Assembly: GCA_963763135.1 (NCBI GenBank)
Contig: CAVXNJ010000010.1
Location: 496,001-560,000 of the forward strand
DNA from: JANMZO01 sp963763135
GTDB lineage: Bacteria > Actinomycetota > Acidimicrobiia > Acidimicrobiales > JANYDT01
Direction: 5' to 3'
DNA length: 64,000 nucleotides
The notes under the pieces were generated by a model. The model had not been told where the DNA came from and did no database searches. It saw nothing but the letters and a program-made list of their open reading frames with translations. Of this stretch, positions 9,277 through 16,141 are shown piece after piece (position 1 is the first letter of the stretch; every line of letters starts with the position of its first letter). A program made the translations under genes and the position numbers.

Positions 9277-9600
9277 ATGGCCATGCCCGCCCCGATGAAC
9301 AAAGCCACATCGACGAATCAAGCAACAAAGGCCGACCGGTCCCCGCGACCGGATGTCGGCGGGTTGTTGCTTTCCGTGCTCGCCGTCGGCAGCCTCGTAT
9401 ACACCCTCATCAAAGCCCCCCAGGTCGGGTGGCTGTCGAACCGAACGGTCTACGGTTTCTCGATCTCGTGGTTCACTGCTTTCGCGTTCATAGCGTGGGA
9501 GTACTCAGCCGACCACCCGATGCTCGACGTCGAAAGGATTCGCAACGCTCGACGGTCGCGTCGAGAAACCGGTAGTTCTCCGGATCAGCGAAACGGGTAG
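9277..9600 (+). pseudogene. Fragment of a DHA2-family (EmrB/QacA) MFS transporter
   Basis: The translated stretch from about 9352 reads DVGGLLLSVLAVGSLVYTLI, then KAPQVGW, FIAWEYSADHPMLDVERI and RNARRS. This is the segment around helices 6-8 of 14-helix drug-proton antiporters (the usual pattern is D-x-x-G-x-x-L ... A-P-x-x-G-W ... F-x-x-W-E ... P-M-L-D-x-x-x-F-R-N). Only about 70 residues match; the first six helices and the rest of the C-terminal half are absent and the frame ends at TAG 9598. The 230 bases between it and the divergent MMPL start (9044-9276) hold no convincing gene. It is a relic of a deleted exporter gene. Confidence 0.7.
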
Positions 9601-9616
9601 ACCGTTGGGCTCGAAC

Positions 9617-9659
9617 CCAACCCGAACGTTCTAGGTCCGCAGACGGAGGTTCGGGTTGG
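9617..9659 (-). terminator. Inverted repeat spanning the tsaD stop codon, possible terminator
   Basis: A perfect 11-base inverted repeat (CCAACCCGAAC at 9617-9627 and its complement at 9649-9659) encloses 21 bases that include the tsaD TAG. A second overlapping 6-bp stem, GTTGGG with CCCAAC, lies at 9604-9621, so the two could be alternative folds. There is no U-tract. End of the tsaE-tsaB-rimI-tsaD operon is the likely context. Confidence 0.45.
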
Positions 9660-10629
9660 CGCCGGTTGTCATGGGCATAGCCCCGTCGACCGACCAGCGC
9701 CACCATGCCGCCGATGCGACCATCGCGGCATTGTCTGTGCACATATGTTTTGGCGGGAGCGATACCTGGAGACCGGTCGCAGCGCAGCGGTCAGCGATCC
9801 GCGTGCGCAGGGCCGTATTCGCGGCGACGCCGCCACCGAGACAGACGCCGCGTGCCCCATGCAGTTTGGCGGCCGTCAGGGTCTTTTCGGCCAGCACATC
9901 GACCACCGCTTCCTGGAACGAGGCGGCTACATCTTCGGTCTTGACGCCGGGGTTCTTCCGCACGTAGTTCACGACCGAAGTCTTGAGGCCGCTGAACGAG
10001 AAGTTCAGCCCGTCGCCCCGCATACCTCGCGGAAACGCGATTGCGGCGGGATCGCCGTCTTGCGCTACCCGCTCAATCGCCGGGCCCCCGGGGTAACCGA
10101 GGTTCAGGTAGCGGGACACTTTGTCGAACGCCTCGCCAGCCGCGTCGTCGATCGTGCTGCCGAGTACCCGGTACGACGTCGGTGACTCCACCAGCACGAG
10201 CAAGGTATGGCCGCCCGACACCAGCAGCGTGATCATCGGGAGTTCCAGTTCAGGGTGCTCGAGGAACGGCGAGAGAAGGTGCGCCTCGAGGTGGTTCACA
10301 CCGATGAAGGGAACGTTCCACACTGAAGCGAGAGCCTTTGCGGCGCTGACGCCGATCAGAAGCGCGCCGATGAGGCCGGGGCCGATGGTGCAGGCCACCG
10401 CATCGATGCCGTCGCCGCTCTCGTTGGATCCAGCGGCCAGGAGCGCCTCGCGGATCACCTGGTTCATGCGTTGCACATGGGCCCGTCCGGCAATTTCCGG
10501 GACAACACCGCCGTAGGGAATGTGCAGATCGATCTGACTCGAAACGATCGACGAGTGGACGATGCGACCATCGGTCACCACCGAGGCCGCCGTCTCGTCG
10601 CACGACGTCTCAATTCCAAGAATGCGCAT
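9631..10629 (-). CDS. tsaD: tRNA N6-adenosine threonylcarbamoyltransferase TsaD
   Basis: 332 residues, normal for the family. TsaD transfers the threonylcarbamoyl group from TC-AMP to A37 of ANN-decoding tRNAs, acting with TsaB and TsaE. The N-terminal ASKHA-fold motif MRILGIETSCDETAASV, the metal-binding HLEAHLLSPF, FSFSGLKTSVVNYVR, GGGVAANTALR and CTDNAAMVASAAWW are all visible. ATG 10629 shares one base with the rimI stop (TGATG), which fixes the start and rejects an upstream extension. It is the last gene of the t6A operon and ends inside an inverted repeat. Confidence 0.97.
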   Translation of the reverse strand: MRILGIETSCDETAASVVTDGRIVHSSIVSSQIDLHIPYGGVVPEIAGRAHVQRMNQVIREALLAAGSNESGDGIDAVACTIGPGLIGALLIGVSAAKALASVWNVPFIGVNHLEAHLLSPFLEHPELELPMITLLVSGGHTLLVLVESPTSYRVLGSTIDDAAGEAFDKVSRYLNLGYPGGPAIERVAQDGDPAAIAFPRGMRGDGLNFSFSGLKTSVVNYVRKNPGVKTEDVAASFQEAVVDVLAEKTLTAAKLHGARGVCLGGGVAANTALRTRIADRCAATGLQVSLPPKHMCTDNAAMVASAAWWRWSVDGAMPMTTGANPNLRLRT

Positions 10630-11180
10630 CAACTCACCGAATCCCGATTTGCGGCCGACGGGCGGGCGGCAAGCGAACTGGCGATGCCAGCGAGCCGAAC
10701 CTGATAGGGCGCGGCGTCGATATCGTAGGCCCACATAATTAATGCATCTTCGTTGTTGACCCGGTAATACTTCGGTCGAACGCCGACCGGAGCGAAACCG
10801 AACCGTTGATAGAGAACGCGGGCAGCGACGTTCGAAACCCGCACCTCCAAGGTAAGTGCACGTACTTTCTTGGAAATCGCATTGCGGATCGCATCGAGCA
10901 GCAACTCGGCCCCGAGCCCCTCGCCGCGCCGCGCCGGGGTGACAGCGATGTTTGTTATGTGCCCTTCGTCGAGTTGGACCATGAGCCCACAGAAGCCGAC
11001 AACGGTGTTGCCGATGGAACCGACTCGATAGGAACGCGACACGGGATCAGCGAGCTCGTCGTTGAAGATGCCGCGCGTCCACGGTTGCAGTGACGATGCG
11101 GCTTCTATCTCGAGTGCGGTCTCGATGTCGTCATGGGTCATGTCGCGAATCGACATGGCCGGTGGTGATGACCACGTCAT
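10629..11180 (-). CDS. rimI: Ribosomal-protein-alanine N-acetyltransferase RimI-like
   Basis: 183 residues, GNAT fold. The acetyl-CoA motif is ITNIAVTPARRGEGLGAELL, followed by TLEVRVSNVAARVLYQRFGF and YYRVNNEDALIM, the standard RimI pattern. RimI acetylates the N-terminus of ribosomal protein S18, and broader N-terminal acetylation is known in actinobacteria. ATG 11180 overlaps the tsaB stop (ATGA), supporting this start over an internal ATG eight codons later. The C-terminal 25 residues extend beyond the domain. Position between tsaB and tsaD is the conserved actinobacterial order. Confidence 0.93.
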   Translation of the reverse strand: MTWSSPPAMSIRDMTHDDIETALEIEAASSLQPWTRGIFNDELADPVSRSYRVGSIGNTVVGFCGLMVQLDEGHITNIAVTPARRGEGLGAELLLDAIRNAISKKVRALTLEVRVSNVAARVLYQRFGFAPVGVRPKYYRVNNEDALIMWAYDIDAAPYQVRLAGIASSLAARPSAANRDSVS

Positions 11181-11872
11181 GGTCGTGACGTCCAGTTGAT
11201 CTCAGCGTCGGGAGCCCGAAGGTACAGCAACTCGAGGTCGTCGGGATGGGTTGGCTTGATGTCGGCCACCATCGTCACCAGCGTTGACGCATCGGGCGAG
11301 CCTGGGCTGACCGTTCGACCTGCGAAGTCGGGTGAACCAACCGCGACGTCGCCGACCACACGGACTCCCGAGAAACCGTCGAGCAGCGCCAGCGCTTCGC
11401 CAGGTGCTGCGCAGATCGGGCCTTCGGTGTGGATCACGTGTCCACTGCGTACCGTAAAACGCTGTGCGTAGAGTTCCTTCCGTCGGGCGTCGATGACCGC
11501 GAGAACCTCGGTCTCACCCGTGGCCCAGGAGTCGGCCAGCGCGTCGGCATATCCGCATGATGCCATCCATTGGTGGGCGATGATCTCAAGACTCGATGCC
11601 GCGTAGACGGGAACGCTGAGGGCCAGCGCCAATGCCTTCGCCGTGGCAACACCGACTCGAAGCCCCGTGAACAACCCGGGACCGAGATCCACGGCGATGC
11701 CGGTCACATCGGCGTACGACGAATCGGCGTGAACGAGCAGCTGTTCGATGGCTGGGATCACCGTCTCCACGTGTCGACGCCCGCGCAGCAACCTGAGCGA
11801 CGCGACCAGGCCTGAGTCGTCGGCCAGCGCAACACTCACGGCCAGCGTCGATGTATCGATGCCGATGATCAC
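11177..11872 (-). CDS. tsaB: tRNA threonylcarbamoyladenosine biosynthesis protein TsaB
   Basis: 231 residues, an ASKHA-fold relative of TsaD that lacks its catalytic metal site. MIIGIDTSTLAVSVAL opens the fold; VDLGPGLFTGLRVGVATAKALA is the signature segment. TsaB is the platform that joins TsaD and TsaE in the t6A complex. The ATG overlaps the tsaE stop by four bases and its own stop overlaps rimI, so four proteins are translationally coupled. Confidence 0.95.
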   Translation of the reverse strand: MIIGIDTSTLAVSVALADDSGLVASLRLLRGRRHVETVIPAIEQLLVHADSSYADVTGIAVDLGPGLFTGLRVGVATAKALALALSVPVYAASSLEIIAHQWMASCGYADALADSWATGETEVLAVIDARRKELYAQRFTVRSGHVIHTEGPICAAPGEALALLDGFSGVRVVGDVAVGSPDFAGRTVSPGSPDASTLVTMVADIKPTHPDDLELLYLRAPDAEINWTSRP

Positions 11873-12393
11873 GACACGACCTCATGGGTGCCCGCAACGG
11901 AGCTAGTGGTCGACCAGGATGCGAAGCGTTCGGCCCACGGACCATCCGTATCCACACTTACGACTATCTCGCGCTCGTCGTCGGACTCCCAGAAGAACTC
12001 GATCACTAGTGGGTCGCGTCCGAACGCTCCAGAGACGATGTCACCCCATTCGATCACCGCGAAAGCACCCGAGTCGAGAAGCTCGAACAGCCCGATGTCT
12101 TCGACCGCTGCCGGTCCCTCAAGTCGGTACGCGTCGAGGTGCAGAAACGTCGTGGTTTCGCCCGACGGTAGGACAACCGGATAGTCGCGCATGATCGTGA
12201 AGGTCGGACTCGTGATGTCTTCCGTAACGCCCAGGGCTGCCCCCAGCCCCTTGGTGAACGCCGTTTTTCCAGCCCCGAGGTCGCCAATCAGCAGCACGAC
12301 ATCCCCCGGTCGAAGAACAGAAGCGAGGCGCCGGGCCAGATCGTGCGTTTCCGCCAGCGACGCACTGCGAAGCGAAACTCGGGTCACAGACAC
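11869..12393 (-). CDS. tsaE: tRNA threonylcarbamoyladenosine biosynthesis ATPase TsaE
   Basis: 174 residues. Walker A is GDLGAGKTAF, followed by SPTFTIMRDYP, HLDAYRL and VIEWGDIV, all diagnostic of TsaE. It hydrolyses ATP to reset the TsaBD complex during t6A synthesis. It is the first gene of the tsaE-tsaB-rimI-tsaD operon; a promoter would lie in the 145 bases shared with the divergent PAP2 gene. In many actinobacteria alr and an alpha/beta hydrolase directly precede tsaE. Here both lie further away on the same strand, separated by inserted genes. Confidence 0.95.
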   Translation of the reverse strand: MSVTRVSLRSASLAETHDLARRLASVLRPGDVVLLIGDLGAGKTAFTKGLGAALGVTEDITSPTFTIMRDYPVVLPSGETTTFLHLDAYRLEGPAAVEDIGLFELLDSGAFAVIEWGDIVSGAFGRDPLVIEFFWESDDEREIVVSVDTDGPWAERFASWSTTSSVAGTHEVVS

Positions 12394-12538
12394 TCCACCA
12401 TCTTCGCGCGCCGGGACTCCTCACCCGTCCAAGCTTCGAAGCCGGCGACCGAACACCCGCCATTCCTGAACGTTGCCTGAATTCGTCGTTCAGCTCGGCG
12501 TCCCGCCAAATCCCCCGATCGTTTACCCTTGGTTCACG

Positions 12539-13690
12539 ATGGAGATCGATCCGACAGCGTGTCGAGAGCCGACGGCACAGGCCGCTGCGTCATACGGCCG
12601 AGAGCGCCAAATCCTTCGGATCGGGCTGATGGCCAGCTATGTGATCGCGACGCTCTGGTATCTCCACCGAAAGGGATCGATCCCGTCGGACCGCGAGATC
12701 ATCTCCGGCTGGTTCGTGGGTCTTGCGCTACTCGCCACAATCGGTCGCACGCGCCGTGAGGCCGTGGTCGTCCTGCTCAGCTGGCTTCCGTTCCTCCTGG
12801 CGATTTCCCTGTACGACTTTGCCCGAGCGCTCGGGCACGCCCTCAACCGACCCATCGAGGTCAAAAGCCAGATCGCTATCGACCGCTTCCTGGGCGGTGG
12901 AAAGCTCTGGACCGAACGGCTTCAGGGGTGGTTGATCGACCCCAAGGCCGGACTCGGGATCCGACCCGTCGAAGACGTCGCACGCACCCTTCGCACCGAT
13001 CAGTCGACGATCCGCTGGTACGACGTCGTCGTAGCCGCGGTCTACAACTCGCATTTCCTGGTCCCCTACCTCACGGCCGGGTACCTGTGGAGCCGAGGTC
13101 AGCGCTTGTGGCGCTGGTACGCCGGCACGTTCGTCACGGTGAACTTCCTCGCTTGTGCCATCTTCACGCTCTGGGCTACCGCCCCGCCCTGGTACGCCGC
13201 CAATCACGGGCTCATCCGGCCGTTCCCGCGCGTTTTGGCAAGCCGTGGTTGGAGTCGAATCGGCCTCAGCCTCGCCAGCCGTCTTATCGAAAAGGGCCAG
13301 GGCATCGTCAATCCCTACGCGGCCATACCATCGCTTCACAGCGCCCAGGCCCTCATCGTGAGCATCTTCCTTTGGAAGTGCGTGTGGAAATGGTTGCGGC
13401 CGTTGCTCGTCGCGTTCCCGCTCACCATGGGCTTTGCCCTTGTGTATTCAGGTGAGCACTACCTGATCGACATTCTCACCGGTTGGGGTCTCGTTGCGCT
13501 GGTCATGACCGGGGGTTGGTACCTGCGGCAGCGCTACAACTGGGCGAGTCCGTGGCGTGACGGCTTTTCCTTCGAGACACCGTCGAATCCCGTCCCTCAG
13601 GCGGACGCTAAGCCACCCAAGGACATAAACGCCGACGCTGACGAATCAGACGCGCTGGAGCTCGCCGGCAAAGTCCCGCAACGCCTCTGA
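12539..13690 (+). CDS. PAP2-superfamily membrane protein (inositolphosphotransferase/Aur1-like)
   Basis: About 383 residues, roughly six transmembrane helices. The PAP2/AUR1 catalytic pattern is visible as IPSLHSAQAL with the first His, then YSGEHYLIDILTGWG with the second His and Asp. Earlier R-W-Y-D and ATAPPWYAANHG follow actinobacterial Aur1-like proteins. Such enzymes move phospho-head-groups onto lipids or dephosphorylate lipid phosphates on the outer membrane face. The start is uncertain: ATG 12539 has no clear Shine-Dalgarno site, and an in-frame TTG lies at 12473. The 3' end overlaps the convergent hydrolase by 45 bases. Confidence 0.8.
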   Translation: MEIDPTACREPTAQAAASYGRERQILRIGLMASYVIATLWYLHRKGSIPSDREIISGWFVGLALLATIGRTRREAVVVLLSWLPFLLAISLYDFARALGHALNRPIEVKSQIAIDRFLGGGKLWTERLQGWLIDPKAGLGIRPVEDVARTLRTDQSTIRWYDVVVAAVYNSHFLVPYLTAGYLWSRGQRLWRWYAGTFVTVNFLACAIFTLWATAPPWYAANHGLIRPFPRVLASRGWSRIGLSLASRLIEKGQGIVNPYAAIPSLHSAQALIVSIFLWKCVWKWLRPLLVAFPLTMGFALVYSGEHYLIDILTGWGLVALVMTGGWYLRQRYNWASPWRDGFSFETPSNPVPQADAKPPKDINADADESDALELAGKVPQRL

Positions 13691-14668
13691 AAGTTCACGG
13701 CTCCGTTCGAGCATCAGCGTGTGGCCGGCTCCACCAAAGCTCAGCAGTCGGGAGTTCGGCAGCAGCCGGGCAATCGCCTCGGCCTGCGCGAGAGGTGTCA
13801 CGCGGTCAGCGGTTCCGACCAACACCAGTGCCGGCTTGTCGACCTTCGGCAGCAAGGTCCGTTCATCGTGTTGAAGCAAGGGAAGCACGGACCCGGTGAG
13901 CGACTCAGGGTTCATCTGATCGAGGAGGATCCGGGTCTGTTCCACCCAAACCGGTGAGGGATTGGTGCCGAAACCGAGTCGGGCTCCGGCGTACGCGATC
14001 GCGGCCGGCTGATTCACGATCCGACTGGAAACCCCAGGGAACCTCTGGGCGAGCGAGGAACCGAGTCGAATCGGCAAGGCAAGCGGGCCGGCCCCGACAT
14101 CAAACGCCGCCGTCGATAGAAAGGCGACACCGGCCACGCGTGACTCAAGCTGGTCAGGGAACGCAGCGCAGAATCGCATGATCGCCATGCCACCCATCGA
14201 GTGGCCGACCAACAGCGCGTCCCGCAGGTCGAGTGCGCCGAGGAGCGTGTTCAGGTCCGCCGCCAACTCGCCAAGTCCGAACCCGTTGCGTCCCGGAGTC
14301 GACCTGCCGTGACCGCGCCAGTCGGGCGCGATTACATGGAAGTCGTTTTGGAGATCCCGAAGTTGGTTGTGCCAGATCGACCCGGCAAGCGTCACACCGT
14401 GCAGAAGTACCAACGGCGGCGCGTCGGTCGACCCGGCGCGTCGCAGAAACATGCTTCCCCCGTCGGCGGTCCGGACGGTCTCGGTCGTGGTTCCGACGGG
14501 ATCAGCCAGCTCATCTCGAGCCAGATCTTCGAGGTTGCCGACAACGCCATGGCGCTTACGGTCACCGGCCACCGTCAGCTTCGCGCCGAGATAGCCGAGT
14601 CCCACGGCACCGGAGGCCAAACCCGCTATCGCAGCGGCGGTCAGCGAGGCGTTTCGCGCTTTACTCAT
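13646..14668 (-). CDS. alpha/beta-hydrolase with N-terminal membrane anchor
   Basis: 340 residues. A hydrophobic N-terminal segment (LTAAAIAGLASGAVGLGYLGA) may anchor or export the protein. The fold is clear from LVLLHGVTL, APDWRGHGRSTP, the nucleophile elbow VGHSMGGMA, and GGAGHTLMLERS with the catalytic His. Substrate unknown. In many actinobacteria an alpha/beta hydrolase sits between alr and tsaE on the same strand, and this looks like that ancestral gene; the alr fragment at 14713-14785 just ahead of it supports the view. Confidence 0.85.
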   Translation of the reverse strand: MSKARNASLTAAAIAGLASGAVGLGYLGAKLTVAGDRKRHGVVGNLEDLARDELADPVGTTTETVRTADGGSMFLRRAGSTDAPPLVLLHGVTLAGSIWHNQLRDLQNDFHVIAPDWRGHGRSTPGRNGFGLGELAADLNTLLGALDLRDALLVGHSMGGMAIMRFCAAFPDQLESRVAGVAFLSTAAFDVGAGPLALPIRLGSSLAQRFPGVSSRIVNQPAAIAYAGARLGFGTNPSPVWVEQTRILLDQMNPESLTGSVLPLLQHDERTLLPKVDKPALVLVGTADRVTPLAQAEAIARLLPNSRLLSFGGAGHTLMLERSRELSEALRDFAGELQRV

Positions 14669-14712
14669 AGCCAGATCCCATCGGGTCGACGAACTTTCGC
14701 TGCGGTTGTTTT

Positions 14713-14785
14713 GTTACGCGCGCATGTGATTCGTAAGCGATGGTACCGAGCTTAACGCCGGGACGACATGGGGTGATCCGCTCGC
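14713..14785 (-). pseudogene. Scrap of alr 3' coding sequence (duplicated alanine racemase end)
   Basis: About 75 bases align with 17804-17878, inside the 3' part of the intact alr gene, in the same orientation. Shared blocks include GCGATGGTA, CGAGCTT and GGGGTGATCCG, and by eye about three quarters of positions match with a few small gaps. The copy is out of frame and degraded. It marks the former junction of alr with the alpha/beta-hydrolase gene and flanks the dehydrogenase/ThDP-enzyme cassette. Confidence 0.7.
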
Positions 14786-14802
14786 CGCCTGAGTCCGGCA
14801 GG

Positions 14803-14883
14803 TCGATGCGGGCCAAGGTCGATGCGGGCCAAGGTCGATACGGATGGCGGTCGATGCGGGCCCGAGGTCGATTCGGATCGCGG
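14803..14883. repeat. 16-bp minisatellite, five units
   Basis: Units beginning TCGATGCGGGCCAAGG start at 14803, 14819, 14835, 14851 and 14868. The first two are identical and the later ones diverge, one with an extra base. The array is intergenic, between the alr scrap and the start of the dehydrogenase gene, and may include part of its promoter region. No protein-coding role is likely. Confidence 0.85.
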
Positions 14884-14936
14884 GCGTTCGCGTCGTATTG
14901 TCCAAAACATCAGCCCACTCGTGATCGGACCCGCCC

Positions 14937-16037
14937 ATGCCCACTCCTGCACGCGTTGTCGTTGCCCCCGTCGAGGGGCCCCTGGTCGTCGAAGACGTTG
15001 AACTGCCCGACCCCGGTCCCACTCAGGTTCTCATCCGCCAGAGCGCCTCGGGGATCTGCCACTCACAACTTCACCAACTCCATCGCAGCCGTTCCGCTCC
15101 CATACTCCTCGGCCACGAATCGACGGGCGAGGTGCTCGCGGTCGGGAACGAAGTTACGCACGTCGCAGTCGGTGACCTCGTCTTTGTCACGTGGGTGCCA
15201 CGTAGCCCCGAAGCGGCCGCCAACTGGCGGGGTGGATTCTCCCTTGCGTTGCCGAACGGTTCGAAAGCGTCAACCGCCGACGTGTTCACCTGGGCCTCAC
15301 ACACGATCGCCGACGAGTCGCTTGTCGTGAAAGCATCCGCTGGCGCGGCCCGCGACGTCAGTGCAATCATCGGATGCGCCGTCATGACCGGCGCCGGCGC
15401 GGTGATGCACACCGCATCGGTGCGCGCCGGTGAATCCGTGGCCATCTTCGGTGTGGGTGGCGTCGGGCTTTCGGCCGTCGCCGCGGCCGCAGCGATCGGT
15501 GCGAATCCGATCATCGCCGTTGATCTCGACGATGAGAAACTGGAATTCGCGAAACGATTCGGAGCGACCCATGCTGTCAACGGCACTGGCGGCGATGCGG
15601 TCGAGCAAATCCGAGACATCACCCGCGGACATTTTGAGGGAGTGGGTTTCCGCGGCCTCGCCATCGAAGGTGTCGACTACGCGTTCGACTGCATCGGACA
15701 CCGCTCGACCATGGGACAGATACTTGCTGCCGCCCGACCCGGGCGGTTCGGCGTGGGGCGCGGCGGCACCGCCGTGCTGGTCGGGGTGCCGACAACCGGT
15801 CTTGATCTCGATGTCTCAAGTCTCCTGATGACCGAGAAGTCGTTCATCGGATCGATCGGCGGGTCCTGTTCACCTGACCGCGACTTCTCGACCTTCACAC
15901 AATGGCATGCAGACGGCCGGCTCCCGCTCGACGAGATGGTCACGGAACGCTTTCCGCTCGAAGCCGTCAACGAAGCGTGCGATGCCCTCGCGAACGGTCG
16001 CATCCGGGGCCGCGCCATCTTCGATCTGGAGTCCTGA
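14937..16037 (+). CDS. Zinc-type alcohol dehydrogenase (MDR family) lacking the structural zinc lobe
   Basis: 366 residues. Catalytic-zinc ligands are C41 (SGICHSQLH), H60-E61 (LLGHEST) and probably the Cys in IIGCAVMTGAGA. The NAD(P)-binding motif is FGVGGVGLSAV, and IIAVDLDDEKLEFAK suits NAD. The overall pattern resembles class III/NDMA-dependent-type actinobacterial alcohol dehydrogenases. The four-cysteine structural-zinc loop expected near residue 90 is replaced by a Cys-free stretch (WVPRSPEAAANWRGG). It likely oxidises an alcohol or reduces an aldehyde; substrate unknown. It starts the two-gene cassette with the downstream ThDP enzyme, 104 bases apart, with a small hairpin between them. 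Confidence 0.88.
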   Translation: MPTPARVVVAPVEGPLVVEDVELPDPGPTQVLIRQSASGICHSQLHQLHRSRSAPILLGHESTGEVLAVGNEVTHVAVGDLVFVTWVPRSPEAAANWRGGFSLALPNGSKASTADVFTWASHTIADESLVVKASAGAARDVSAIIGCAVMTGAGAVMHTASVRAGESVAIFGVGGVGLSAVAAAAAIGANPIIAVDLDDEKLEFAKRFGATHAVNGTGGDAVEQIRDITRGHFEGVGFRGLAIEGVDYAFDCIGHRSTMGQILAAARPGRFGVGRGGTAVLVGVPTTGLDLDVSSLLMTEKSFIGSIGGSCSPDRDFSTFTQWHADGRLPLDEMVTERFPLEAVNEACDALANGRIRGRAIFDLES

Positions 16038-16044
16038 ACCGACC

Positions 16045-16062
16045 GGGCCCACGGCCCCTTTT
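16045..16062 (+). terminator. Short hairpin with T-tract after the dehydrogenase gene
   Basis: GGGCC and GGCCC form a 5-bp stem around CAC, followed by C and four T residues. The stem is weak, so partial termination between the dehydrogenase and the ThDP-enzyme gene is the most that can be said. Confidence 0.45.
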
Positions 16063-16141
16063 AGGTGCCTCGCCGAGCAGACGTGTACATTTCAGACGCG
16101 CGCAGGCGCTGCGCTTGTGCGACCTACGTGAGGAGTGCACC

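Noticed and set aside
9604..9627. tRNA T-arm-like sequence on the minus strand (TTGGG-TTCGAGC-CCAA)
   Set aside because: No matching acceptor 5' strand, D-arm or anticodon arm can be placed upstream; the sequence upstream is the tsaD coding end. Treated as part of overlapping inverted repeats.
15902..16141. N-terminal extension of the ThDP enzyme into the dehydrogenase gene
   Set aside because: ATG 16142 has a good GAGGAG site and starts the conserved PYR domain.
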